Assembly: GCA_002831545.1 (NCBI GenBank)
Contig: CP025095.1
Coordinates: 1-64,000, forward strand
Length of the DNA: 64,000 bases
Direction of reading: 5' to 3'
Origin: Streptococcus suis
Lineage (GTDB): Bacteria > Bacillota > Bacilli > Lactobacillales > Streptococcaceae
The notes under the pieces were generated by a model that searched no databases, was not told where the DNA came from, and saw only the letters and a program-made list of their open reading frames with translations. This document shows, in pieces, positions 43,219 through 53,917 of this stretch; the first letter of the stretch is position 1; every line of letters begins with the position of its first letter. The position numbers were made by a program, and so were the translations under genes.

Positions 43219-44004
43219 ATGACAAGATATTTTTACTTGTATATTCATTTTATGAAACTTCAATGGAAGAGGTATATCCAATATAGAGAAGATGCCGTCA
43301 TTGGAATAATAGGCTATAGCGTGAACACTGTTATCTCAATCTATGTTTTAAAAGTATTTTTAGATAATCTATCAAATTTTCCTGGATGGTCTACAAATGA
43401 GTTAGTACTCTTGTTTGGATTTGTAACAATGGCCAGAGCTGGCTGGAATTTCATTTTCATCAACACCTTATTTATTGGAGATTATGTCAGAGAAGGAACA
43501 TTTGATGTCTTATTACTTAGGCCAGTAAACACCCTATTACTCATCATTTTTTCAAAGATAGATTTTGAAAGTATTGGCGAATTTTGTATTGGTCTGATAA
43601 TATTTTGGATGGCACTGCTTACAGAATTTGAAACGTTATCTGCTTGGTTTATACTGAAAATCATCCTTTTACTAATAGGTAGTATTTTATGTTACGCAGC
43701 AATCCACCTCTTCGTTAACTCATTAACATTTTTTATCAAAGATGTGTATTCCATTAACTTTATTGTTTGGAGACTGGATGAAACAACTCGCTATCCAAAT
43801 AGTATTTATCCTAGCTGGTTATCAATATTATTATGGTTCATTCCATATGCATTTATTGGATATTTCCCACTGATGTCAATAACAAAATCATTACCTCTCT
43901 TAGCAGATTTAGGGACTATTTCTGCTGGCTATATCATATTTTTACTTGTTTATAAGATTGTTTGGAAATTTAGTATTAGTCGTTATCATAGTTATAGGCA
44001 GTAA
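43219..44004 (+). CDS. ABC-2 family transporter permease, subunit 2
   Basis: This 261-residue polytopic protein begins MTRYFYLYIHFMKLQWKRYI with the basic segment RYIQYREDAVIG before the first helix, as is typical for the second permease of this family. Membrane segments include AVIGIIGYSVNTVISIYVL, FILKIILLLIGSILCYAAIH and LGTISAGYIIFLLVYKIV. The preferred start is ATG 43219 with GGAGG upstream; GTG 43216 is also possible. It works with the preceding permease. No ATPase gene lies downstream either. Confidence 0.8.
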   Translation: MTRYFYLYIHFMKLQWKRYIQYREDAVIGIIGYSVNTVISIYVLKVFLDNLSNFPGWSTNELVLLFGFVTMARAGWNFIFINTLFIGDYVREGTFDVLLLRPVNTLLLIIFSKIDFESIGEFCIGLIIFWMALLTEFETLSAWFILKIILLLIGSILCYAAIHLFVNSLTFFIKDVYSINFIVWRLDETTRYPNSIYPSWLSILLWFIPYAFIGYFPLMSITKSLPLLADLGTISAGYIIFLLVYKIVWKFSISRYHSYRQ

Positions 44005-44782
44005 ATTTAGGGATTTATTTTGGAATCGGAGAAAATAAGAATAACATAATGATTTATGACTATCTGTGTTGCAACATTCCTCAGATTCTAGTATAATGGT
44101 GCGTGAAACCAGAAGTCTACAGATAGCTATTCAGTCGGTCTTTTATTGCTTTGACGCATGAAGATTTCCAGCAGGTTTTTAGTTTATCAGTTATCAAGCT
44201 AAAAGACTAGGAACAGTTAGCTAATTGCGACTCTAGCCAGTGAGATAGGTTTTGTTTATTTTTGCTGTGCTTGCAAGAGGATTCTATATCATATCCCATG
44301 TGTAGCGGGATCAACAAGATTTTTGAAACTGTGGAAGGGGGAATGTACCATCTAACAAAAAGGTGTGTGAATTGTCAGTCAGTAGTTGGTATTATTGCGA
44401 TACAATCGCTATACTGAGATTTGGCATAGATTTTGAGAATAGGTACTGGGAGCTACACCTGGTCTTGAAATAGGAACTGATGGTATAAAGGTAAATTGGA
44501 ACTCTGTAATCTTTTAATATTGGATTAGAGAGATTTTTTAATATGCGTATTATAGTCCTTCAGTTTTACTTTAATGGTTTAACCAAGTGCTAGCTCAACT
44601 GCCAACCATCTTTCGTTCAAGGTGGGCTACTGAAACAAACTGACCACTTAATCAAAATCAGACTATCTTTCGCAGAGGAAATTTGGGATAGCTTGCACGC
44701 AATTCATTTCTTTTTTCTAAATGCACGTGAGGCCGAAAATGTTTGCTTTTGATTTTTCTATAAAATATTAAGGAAGTATTAT
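44005..44782. other. 778-bp intergenic region with an isolated strong promoter
   Basis: I find no credible gene on either strand. A well-formed promoter, TTGCAA (44069-44074), 17 bp, TATAAT (44092-44097), is flanked by inverted CTATCTGT (44060-44067) and ACAGATAG (44119-44126). Nothing is translated for nearly 700 bp after it. The rest is AT-rich without long repeats. It may be a long leader of the protease gene, a small RNA, or remains of a decayed insertion. The protease gene has its own ribosome binding site (AAGGAAG) before 44783. Confidence 0.5.
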
Positions 44783-47700
44783 ATGAAACAAAATTCTGGA
44801 CAGACCGTTCATCGCTTTTCTTTGAGAAAAACATCGTTTGGACTAGTATCTGCTACCATTGCTAGTCTTTTTATGCTGTTTTCATTTTCTTCAGAAAGAC
44901 AGGTATTTGCTGAAGATAGTGCCAAAACAGTGCATTATCGCTATATTGCCGAAGATGAATTAACAGCGTCAGAAAAGCAATTAATCGTAAATGAATTACC
45001 GAAATTAGTAGAAGAAAGTGACAATGCCTATTACTTGATTTATAAGCCAAAGCAGTCAGTATCAGAGGGGATTTTGCCCGCTACTGGTGATGAATGGTTT
45101 GGGCAAGTAACAGGAGCACTTGTTGGAGCAGGGTTGCTGATTTTGGCTATCCGTAAAGGTCGTAAGGGGAAAAAAGAGTTTGCGGGATTGTTCATTTTAG
45201 GGGCGACAGGCTCATTGTTATTAGCACCTCCTGCCTTTTCTTTAACCAATCAAACCTTGGCTCGATTTAATCAGGAATTATCTATCAGTGTAGGTGAACA
45301 ATTGCCAGAACCGATGACTATTGAGGGCTATAGATATATTGGTTACATAAAGGAAGGTAAGAGTGATGAAATAGTAAAACCGATTCATCCTAACTCTTAT
45401 TTACCGGGTACAGACAATGCTGTCAATCCAGATAAACCAAGTTTGGCAGTTGAGCATGTAGATAGTGTTCAAACTGAACCCGTCGCTTATGAAACCCAAG
45501 AAGTTCCGAATAACGAACTCCTAGCCGGTGAGACAGTTGTCAGCCAAGAAGGAGTTGACGGCGTACGCACCATTGTCACCCGTCGCTATACTGTCGATGG
45601 TCAGGTTGTTAAGACCGAGGAGATTTCGAACACGATAACGACCCCAGCTACTCCAAGAATCGTTCAAGTCGGTACCAAGGTCGTAGAGGAAGTCGCAAAG
45701 GACGCTCCAAGTCATGAACTGCCAAGCCTAGATATTGTGGAAAGTGATACAAGCTATACTGAACCCGTCGCTTATGAAACCCAAGAGGTTCCGAACAGTG
45801 AACTCCTAGCCGGTGAGACGGTTGTCAGTCAAGAAGGCGTTGACGGCGAGCGTACCATTGTCACCCGTAGCTATACTGTTGATGGTCAGGTTGTTAAGAC
45901 CGAGGAAATTTCGAACACGATAACGACCCCAGCTACTCCAAGAATCGTTCAAGTCGGTACTAAGGTCGTAGAGGAAGTTCCAAAGGATGCCCCAAGCCAT
46001 GAACTGCCAAGCCTAGATATTGTGGAAAGTGATACAAGCTATACTGAAGCCGTCGCTTATGATACCCTTGAGATCCCTAATAGCGAACTCCTAGCCGGTG
46101 AGATGGTTGTCAGCCAAGAAGGAGTAGAGGGCGTACGTACCATTGTCACCCGTAGCTATACTGTTGATGGTCAGGTTGTTAAGACCGAGGAAATTTCGAA
46201 CACGATAACGACCCCAGCTACTCCAAGAATCGTTCAAGTCGGTACTAAGGTCGTAGAGGAAGTTCCAAAGGATGCCCCAAGCCATGAACTGCCAAGCCTA
46301 GATATTGTAGAACGTGACACGCCCCGTACTGAACCCGTCGCCTATGAAACCCAAGAAGTTCCGAATAGCGAACTCCTAGCTGGTGAGATGGTTGTCAGCC
46401 AAGAAGGCGTTGACGGCGAGCGTACCATTGTCACACGCAGCTATACTGTCGATGGTCAGGTTGTTAAGACCGAGGAAATTTCGAATGAAATTACTACAGA
46501 TCCAAGACCAAAGATTGTCCAAGTCGGTACTAAGGTCGTAGAGGAAGTTCCGAAGGATGCCCCAAGTCTCGAACTGCCAAGCCTAGATATTGTAGAACGT
46601 GATACGACCCGTACCGAACCCGTCGCCTATGAAACCCAAGAGGTCCCGAACAGCGAACTCCTGGCAGGTGAGACATTTGTCAGCCAAGAGGGAGTAGAGG
46701 GCGTACGTACCATTATCATCCGTAGCTATATTATTGATGGTCAGGTTGTTAAGACCGAGGAAATTTCGAATGAAATTACTACAGATCCAAGACCAAAGAT
46801 TATCCAAGTCGGTACTAAGGTAAAAGAAATACCAACAATTACAATCACTTCTATTGCAGAAGATGAAAATGCAAAATCGGCAGAGGCTAGTTTTGAATTA
46901 TCAGATAGAACTCAATCTTACATTTCAGCGGTTGCTCAGCTCTATCAGGGAGACCAGCTTGTAAGAGAAATTCCAATTACAGATGTGACTGCACCTCTCG
47001 CATTGACAGGTTTGGATTACTATACAGACTATAGTCTAAAAACAATTGTTACCTATAACGTAGGCAAGGGACCAGAGACAAAACTGCAAGAAAGTACACA
47101 AGATTTCCGCTTGGATTATAAGAAGATTGAAATTAAGGATATCGACCAAGTGGAGTTATATGGTCTTGACAATGGTCATTATCGCCGTCAATTGTCATTA
47201 ACTAGCGAATCGGTCAATTTGGACAACTACTTTGTAAAAATCAAATCAGATCGTTTCAAAGAATTACTTCTTCCAATCTCCAAAATTGAAGAAGTAGAGA
47301 TAGATGGTCAAATCAAGTATAAATTGACTGTTGAAACTGATGAACTGGTTCAGGACACAGGAAACCAATACAATAAAAATTATAGTTTTTATGTGGACAA
47401 ACGAGTAGAAAGCCAGAACGGTGTATACACTTCTTTCAAAGAATTGTTAACAGCAATAGAAAACGACCCAGCAGGAACCTACACACTTGGTGCAGATATG
47501 ACTGCTGACGAAGTTGACTTAGCTACAGATGCCCTCTCTTATGTTACATCTACCTTTACAGGTCGTTTGAATGGTGCTCATAATGGCAAATCGTACGCTA
47601 TCTATAACCTTATTCAGCCACTATTTAATATCATCAAAAATGCTACGGTTGAGAATGTAGACTTGATTGACGTTGCGATTACTTCTAAGACAGAAAAAGT

Positions 47701-50700
47701 CGGTGCACTTGCTAAAACAGCAACTGGAAGTCAGATAAGGAACGTTTCAGTAGAAGGTAGTCTTTCAGCTCCTACAAGTATCGGAGGGCTTGTCTATCTC
47801 GCAAATGGTGCAACTAAGATTACGAATAGTTCCTTTAAAGGTCAGCTTGTAGCAATAGGAACCAATTCAGGAGGTTCAAATATCGGAGGAATTGCAGGCT
47901 GGGCAAAGGACAACCATACTACGCTCAGTCAAGTACAAGCTGATGTAGCCATAACTCTCTCTGCTAAGAATAATAACTACCGAGCAGGAGCTCTAGTAGG
48001 ACACATCCAAAATAGTGCTCGTTTGCAAGACGGAGTAGCCAAGGGAACAATTGTAAACTTGACAACAGCTGGTCAGGTCGGCGGAGTAGTTGGTTCAACC
48101 TGGAGTTCTGGAGTTGTAAATAATGTTGTCAGCAGCGTACAGGTAACCAATGGTAAGCGAGTTCATGGAGATACCGCCTATGGTTCGGCCCCTATTACCA
48201 ATACATTTGTTACTGGTTCGGCTAGCGGAGCTGCAGATAAGTGGAGTACTCAAATTTCTGAAACTGAAGCGGCAAGTAAAATTGCAGCCATGGGAATTAC
48301 TGCTACGGTAGCAGATAGTCTGAACAACCAAGCTAAGAATTTGTATAGTGTGGATTATAGCTTGCTAGATAAAGCAACTTCTGAACGTGCTATAGCCTAT
48401 GCTAACATGGAAAAACTGTTACCATTCTATAATAAAGAATATATTGTTTACCTAGCTAACAAGATGGACTTGACAGATAAATTAGCTCAAACGAGATTAT
48501 TAGATGTTGTTCCAATGGTTGGTAATCAAATTGTAACAGATCCAAATAGTCAGAAACGCGCTATTAATCGTATCATGCTTCACTACGCTGACAATACGGT
48601 TGCTTATTTGGATGTTGCTTTCAAGGAAGATTTTGTAAATAACCATGTATCTGATTACACAATTGTAGGAACGGATTTACTCTATACTCCAGAAACATTC
48701 TTATCAAACTACGACGGAATGGTTCATCGCCTTACAAATGATATTTCAAGTTTGGTATTTAACTCTGATAAAGTGAAAGCGGTGTTGGGAATTGTAGAGC
48801 CTACGACACCACCAACAGAAAACGAGTTGAAGAACTGGGCATCGGATTTGGGAGTTCCATCAACTACTGAACAAAAACCATTGTGGGCACTGTATTTGGA
48901 AGATAGTTTCAATAGTGTACGTGATCATCTCGCGGAAGATTTACGGAAAGTGTTGGCTTCTGATAAAGCTATCAATAGCCTAGGTGCATCGGTTGAGAAT
49001 TATCTAGTTCAGAAGATTTCTCAAAATAAAGAAGCATTAGTGCTGGGTCTTGCATATCTGAAACGTTGGTATAATATTGATTTCGGCGATTTAAATACTC
49101 GAGATTTGACTATATTTAAACAAGACTTCTTTGGTAATCAAGCGACCTCTACATTAGATGTTATTATTGCTTTGGGGAATTCTGGATATGACAGTCTTCG
49201 TCCAAAGAATAACGTTCAGACCTATGCTAACTCTTTACAGTTAGCAAAAGGAAAAGCTACTTTATTTGACTACCTATCAAGCTACCGTCAATTGTTCTTA
49301 CCAGATAAAACCAATAATGAGTGGTTGAAAGATACAAGTAAGGCCTATATTGTGGAAATGGCTTCGAATGTTGAAGAAGCTGCTAAGAAGCAAGCACAAG
49401 CAACACCGGATAGTCGCTATGCCTTGGGTGTGTATGACCGTATTACGAAGTCAAACTGGGCTCATCAAAACATGCTCCTTCCTCTTCTCACTCTACCAGA
49501 TGAAAGCATGTATATTATTTCTACCATGTCAACTCTATCGTTCGGTGCTTACGACCGTTACTTGTATGATTCCGCTTCTAATGGTATGAAATTTGAGGAT
49601 TATATGCATCAGATTGTTGACAGAGCAGCTGTTTGGCAACGAGATCATTTTGATTATTGGTACAGTATTTTGTCTGAAGAATCACGTGAAAAACTATTCC
49701 AGTCAGTCTTGAATTATGATGGATTTAATTTCCGTGACTCAGCAAGTAAGGCTACTTGGAAGAGTCTTCAAAATACGGAGCGTTCTTCTATTGCTAACTT
49801 CTTTGGTCCAGTAGGTAAATGGTATGCAGCGAATGGATCAGGTGCGTATGCAACAGGTTCTTTAACGCATTTTGTTGTTGATAGAATGCTAGACCAGTAT
49901 GGTACTTCTGTCTTCACTCACGAGATGGTTCATAACTTTGATGGAGGAATTTATTTCGAAGGAAATGGTCGTCGTCAAGGTTTAGGTGCGGAATTATTTG
50001 CTCTTGGTCTATTGCAAGTTCCAAATGGTAATCAGGCACGTTCATTAGGAATTAATACTGTTTACTCTGGAAATGAAGACTCTATAACCCGCTATCATGC
50101 TGCTAACCCTGCACAGCGTTATAAAAATGTAGCAGATTTAAATACCTACGTTCACAATATGTTTGATGTCATCTATTTGCTAGACTATTTAGAAGCTAAG
50201 TCTGTTTTGAAGCAAAGCGATACTGTCAAGCAGAAATGGTATAGGGTCATTGATAATTACTATATCAAGGATAAAGAAAAGAACACGCATGCAGGAAATA
50301 CAATCCGTCAGCTGACAATTGAGGAAGCTGCAAAACTGAATACCATCAATGATTTGGTTGACAACAGCATTATCAACCGTCGTGAATATTGGGACACGCA
50401 TGCTGGCTTAACTCGTAATGGTTATTATACCGTAAGTCTCTTTTCTCCAGTTTATTCCGCCTTATCTAATCCAAATGGCTCTCCGGGAGATTTCATGTTC
50501 CGTCGTATGGCCTATGAATTGATGGCAGAAAAGGGCTATGTAGAGGGCTTCATTCCTTATGTATCTAATCAACTTGGTAAAGAAGCGGAAGCGGCTGGGG
50601 AACTTGTGTATGATGGTTGGTTTAGACGAAATGTTGGGCTCATCACAGATGACAGAGTCTTTAAACATATTTTTAAAGATGAGTATGCTGATTGGGCAAC

Positions 50701-50983
50701 ATTTAAGAAAGCTATGTACCAAAATCGTATTAATCAACTTGACAACTTGGTTGACTTCACAATGACCTACGAATTGGATAAGCCAAACTCAACAAAACAA
50801 GTTATGATTAGCTCCTTTGCAGATTTAGAAAAGCTTATGGATGAAGCTGTGGCTCAAGATATGAAGAGCATTGATATCGTACTTGCTCACAATGAGTCAA
50901 GTTGGGTCAATGTCCTCAAACAACGGATTTATAATGCTCTTTTGAGAAATACGGATGATTTCAGAACTTCTATTTTTAAATAG
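44783..50983 (+). CDS. Surface zinc metalloprotease, peptidase M26 / Zmp family
   Basis: This is a 2066-residue wall-associated protease of the IgA1-protease/ZmpB/ZmpC type. A YSIRK-like signal (FSLRKTSFGLVSATIASLF) is followed by LPATG at residues 98-102 and membrane helices, the N-terminal sorting arrangement peculiar to this family. Five G5-like repeats of 95 residues follow (about 232-690). A GLUG-rich, M26-type central region lies around 900-1140. The catalytic HEMVH is at 1713-1717, with the third zinc ligand Glu at 1737. Family members cut immunoglobulins or mucins; the substrate here is unknown. It is intact and monocistronic. Confidence 0.93.
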   Translation: MKQNSGQTVHRFSLRKTSFGLVSATIASLFMLFSFSSERQVFAEDSAKTVHYRYIAEDELTASEKQLIVNELPKLVEESDNAYYLIYKPKQSVSEGILPATGDEWFGQVTGALVGAGLLILAIRKGRKGKKEFAGLFILGATGSLLLAPPAFSLTNQTLARFNQELSISVGEQLPEPMTIEGYRYIGYIKEGKSDEIVKPIHPNSYLPGTDNAVNPDKPSLAVEHVDSVQTEPVAYETQEVPNNELLAGETVVSQEGVDGVRTIVTRRYTVDGQVVKTEEISNTITTPATPRIVQVGTKVVEEVAKDAPSHELPSLDIVESDTSYTEPVAYETQEVPNSELLAGETVVSQEGVDGERTIVTRSYTVDGQVVKTEEISNTITTPATPRIVQVGTKVVEEVPKDAPSHELPSLDIVESDTSYTEAVAYDTLEIPNSELLAGEMVVSQEGVEGVRTIVTRSYTVDGQVVKTEEISNTITTPATPRIVQVGTKVVEEVPKDAPSHELPSLDIVERDTPRTEPVAYETQEVPNSELLAGEMVVSQEGVDGERTIVTRSYTVDGQVVKTEEISNEITTDPRPKIVQVGTKVVEEVPKDAPSLELPSLDIVERDTTRTEPVAYETQEVPNSELLAGETFVSQEGVEGVRTIIIRSYIIDGQVVKTEEISNEITTDPRPKIIQVGTKVKEIPTITITSIAEDENAKSAEASFELSDRTQSYISAVAQLYQGDQLVREIPITDVTAPLALTGLDYYTDYSLKTIVTYNVGKGPETKLQESTQDFRLDYKKIEIKDIDQVELYGLDNGHYRRQLSLTSESVNLDNYFVKIKSDRFKELLLPISKIEEVEIDGQIKYKLTVETDELVQDTGNQYNKNYSFYVDKRVESQNGVYTSFKELLTAIENDPAGTYTLGADMTADEVDLATDALSYVTSTFTGRLNGAHNGKSYAIYNLIQPLFNIIKNATVENVDLIDVAITSKTEKVGALAKTATGSQIRNVSVEGSLSAPTSIGGLVYLANGATKITNSSFKGQLVAIGTNSGGSNIGGIAGWAKDNHTTLSQVQADVAITLSAKNNNYRAGALVGHIQNSARLQDGVAKGTIVNLTTAGQVGGVVGSTWSSGVVNNVVSSVQVTNGKRVHGDTAYGSAPITNTFVTGSASGAADKWSTQISETEAASKIAAMGITATVADSLNNQAKNLYSVDYSLLDKATSERAIAYANMEKLLPFYNKEYIVYLANKMDLTDKLAQTRLLDVVPMVGNQIVTDPNSQKRAINRIMLHYADNTVAYLDVAFKEDFVNNHVSDYTIVGTDLLYTPETFLSNYDGMVHRLTNDISSLVFNSDKVKAVLGIVEPTTPPTENELKNWASDLGVPSTTEQKPLWALYLEDSFNSVRDHLAEDLRKVLASDKAINSLGASVENYLVQKISQNKEALVLGLAYLKRWYNIDFGDLNTRDLTIFKQDFFGNQATSTLDVIIALGNSGYDSLRPKNNVQTYANSLQLAKGKATLFDYLSSYRQLFLPDKTNNEWLKDTSKAYIVEMASNVEEAAKKQAQATPDSRYALGVYDRITKSNWAHQNMLLPLLTLPDESMYIISTMSTLSFGAYDRYLYDSASNGMKFEDYMHQIVDRAAVWQRDHFDYWYSILSEESREKLFQSVLNYDGFNFRDSASKATWKSLQNTERSSIANFFGPVGKWYAANGSGAYATGSLTHFVVDRMLDQYGTSVFTHEMVHNFDGGIYFEGNGRRQGLGAELFALGLLQVPNGNQARSLGINTVYSGNEDSITRYHAANPAQRYKNVADLNTYVHNMFDVIYLLDYLEAKSVLKQSDTVKQKWYRVIDNYYIKDKEKNTHAGNTIRQLTIEEAAKLNTINDLVDNSIINRREYWDTHAGLTRNGYYTVSLFSPVYSALSNPNGSPGDFMFRRMAYELMAEKGYVEGFIPYVSNQLGKEAEAAGELVYDGWFRRNVGLITDDRVFKHIFKDEYADWATFKKAMYQNRINQLDNLVDFTMTYELDKPNSTKQVMISSFADLEKLMDEAVAQDMKSIDIVLAHNESSWVNVLKQRIYNALLRNTDDFRTSIFK
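45476..46845 (+). repeat. Five in-frame 285-bp repeats encoding G5-like domains
   Basis: The unit starts near 45476, 45761, 46046, 46331 and 46616, an exact 285-bp period (95 residues). Each encodes a variant of VAYETQEVPNSELLAGE, then VSQEGVDGERTIVTRSYTVD and RIVQVGTKV. Units 1-3 end with a TPATPRIVQ-type junction; units 4-5 have DPRPKIVQ. High DNA identity between units suggests recent recombination and probable copy-number variation between strains. Confidence 0.93.
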
Positions 50984-51117
50984 TATGAGAAGAAGGAGCG
51001 AACTGGTTATATGGTAAATGGTTCCGCCCCTATCGTTCTAGGACTGTAAAGTTATCTGTAAGTCGTTACTTGCAAACCAAGACTCTAGATAACAGCATGC
51101 TGTCAAGTGGATATATC

Positions 51118-51547
51118 GTCATTTAGTTTTTCTTTTATTACTTCGACGACTGAAAAGCTCCATTGGAGGTTTTCAGCCTACCACCTGTCATTAAAAGGGT
51201 GGTAGTTTGAAACGTCGTTTCCTTATTTCCAAGTTCAAACACTCCACTGGAGTGTTTGAACTTGCCTTGCCTGATTTTGTAAAAGTGACTTGCTTTGCAA
51301 GTATTATCTCCCACCTTGCACAGTCCATTGACTGTGCAAGCAATCTGGGGGATACGAATAGTCCAGTGGACTATTCGTACCTGAGCCTGAAAACAAAAAA
51401 GCGAAGTACATCAGCTGGCCACCTAGAAATAAAAAAGCATTGAGTTATGCCTGCGACTGTTGAAGCGAACTTGGTTCGCACTATCTCCAGCCTTCAGAGG
51501 ATCCCCCAAATCTTTGAAGCGAGTACTAAAAGTAAATTAAAAGACTA
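51118..51547. repeat. 430-bp composite repeat with inverted ends and a chain of hairpins
   Basis: The left end GTCATTTAGTTTTTCTTTTA (51118) and the right end, whose complement reads TAGTCTTTTAGTTTACTTTT-like (ending about 51547), form terminal inverted repeats. They match the ends of the 100-bp element at 60251. Inside are at least seven hairpins: 51150-51176, 51178-51205, 51231-51263 (perfect, 16-bp arms), 51288-51302, 51315-51340, 51353-51379 (perfect, 13-bp arms) and 51465-51479. Four share a CCANTG(G) centre. No gene is credible here. Confidence 0.65.
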
Positions 51548-51576
51548 TAAATATGACAAAAGCGGCTGTTCCAGTC

Positions 51577-51620
51577 ACGACCTTGTCCCTACTTGTTTAG
51601 GAGGGATAAGGTCGTTTTTT
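51577..51620 (+). terminator. Strong terminator-like hairpin
   Basis: ACGACCTTGTCCCT (from 51577) pairs with AGGGATAAGGTCGT (with one wobble), followed by TTTTTT. It can end transcription coming from the protease gene side, before the IS110 fragment on the other strand. Confidence 0.8.
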
Positions 51621-51679
51621 ATACAGCGGACAGTTTTGAAGAATCCATAGGCTAGCTATTCTCGATACACTGCGAATAC

Positions 51680-52030
51680 CTAAAGTAGACCAATCCGTGT
51701 CCATTTGGCTATCCAGTGAGCATCCTTCTTGTCGGTTTTCTGACCTGGAATAGCCTTCATGTGTGCTGGTTGAGCGAGTATCAACTTGAAGTCATCACAG
51801 AGAGCGTGCCAGACAGGTCGCCAATAAACACCTGTGCTTTCCATACCAACAGCTTCCACACGAAATTGACCGAGAAAATTGTGGCAAGCACGTAGGACTT
51901 TAGTCGTTGTATCAAATGTAGCCATCTCACGCTTTGGACGAGTTGAGGTGAGTGGTCCATGTAGGATACAGACGACAATATTGGCTTGATGGACATCAAT
52001 ACCTGCACAAGATTGATAGAGAACATCCAT
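51680..52030 (-). pseudogene. IS110-family transposase, N-terminal fragment
   Basis: Reading on the minus strand, the 116-residue frame contains the N-terminal RuvC-like DEDD core: AGIDVHQANIVVCIL (first Asp), VEAVGMESTGVYWRPVWHAL (Glu), LILAQPAHMKAIPGQKTDKK with DAHWIAK (Asp pair). It stops shortly after that, whereas full IS110 transposases are about 330-420 residues and end in a C-terminal IS116/110/902 domain, absent here. It is therefore a truncated, inactive remnant between the protease gene and purD. Confidence 0.9.
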
Positions 52031-53279
<1,249 letters not shown>

Positions 53280-53350
53280 TAACAAGGTATCTATCTAATC
53301 ACTCCCTCCTCCTGTATACTGTTATAAAAAACAAAACTGGAGGATTTATT

Positions 53351-53536
53351 ATGTCACACCCCATCGTCCCATTGACTATTCCCCTATCTCGCCGCTTTGA
53401 GAAGAAAGGCAGAAATGATATTCTGATGAAAATTCGTCTCGGAAAAGTGGAAGTCACATTCTTTCACTCTATCAACCAAAAAATATTAGAAACAATCTTG
53501 GATAAGGTACTGCACTATGACCATCCGACTCAGTGA
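53351..53536 (+). CDS. IS66 family accessory protein, TnpA-like
   Basis: A 60-residue basic protein (IVPLTIPLSRRFEKKGRNDI, ending LDKVLHYDHPTQ) is encoded just inside the left end of the element, with AACTGGAGGA upstream as ribosome binding site. Its position, size and 20-bp overlap with tnpB match the first accessory gene of IS66-type elements in streptococci. It is shorter than proteobacterial TnpA and its biochemical role is unknown. Confidence 0.7.
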   Translation: MSHPIVPLTIPLSRRFEKKGRNDILMKIRLGKVEVTFFHSINQKILETILDKVLHYDHPTQ

Positions 53537-53867
53537 TTTAGGTCAAGTCTACTTGGTTTGCGGTAAAACGGACATGCGTCAAGGGATTGATTCTCTCGCC
53601 TACCTTGTCAAAAGTCAATTCAATCTGGATCCCTTTTCAGGTCAGGTCTATCTCTTCTGCGGAGGTCGAAAAGACCGATTCAAAGCTCTTTACTGGGACG
53701 GACAAGGATTTTGGTTATTGTATAAACGTTTTGAGAATGGAAAATTGACCTGGCCAAACAATGAAGAAGAGGTCAAGGCTCTAACTTCCGAGCAGGTGGA
53801 CTGGCTCATGAAAGGATTTTCTATCAATCCAAAAATAAATCTTTCAAAAAGTCGTGATTTCTATTGA
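53517..53867 (+). CDS. tnpB: IS66 family accessory protein TnpB
   Basis: The 116-residue protein has the IS66 Orf2 signature: VYLVCGKTDMRQGIDSLAYL, then FCGGRKDRFKALYWDGQGFW, and LYKRFENGKLTWP. It is needed with TnpA and TnpC for IS66 transposition, but its mechanism is unresolved. It overlaps the upstream tnpA-like gene. A hairpin (GATTTC/GAAATC near its stop) separates it from tnpC. Confidence 0.92.
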   Translation: MTIRLSDLGQVYLVCGKTDMRQGIDSLAYLVKSQFNLDPFSGQVYLFCGGRKDRFKALYWDGQGFWLLYKRFENGKLTWPNNEEEVKALTSEQVDWLMKGFSINPKINLSKSRDFY

Positions 53868-53917
53868 AATCATGGCTTTTCTTTGTGTATAATGAGATAA
53901 AAAGAAGGAGATTGGTT

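Noticed and set aside
45476..46845. Regular direct repeats considered as a CRISPR or satellite array
   Set aside because: The period is 285 bp, in frame, without spacers, and encodes G5-like domains.
51207..51650. Two open frames of 78 and 67 codons after the protease gene
   Set aside because: They run through the hairpin-rich repeat element and show no protein-like pattern or ribosome binding site.
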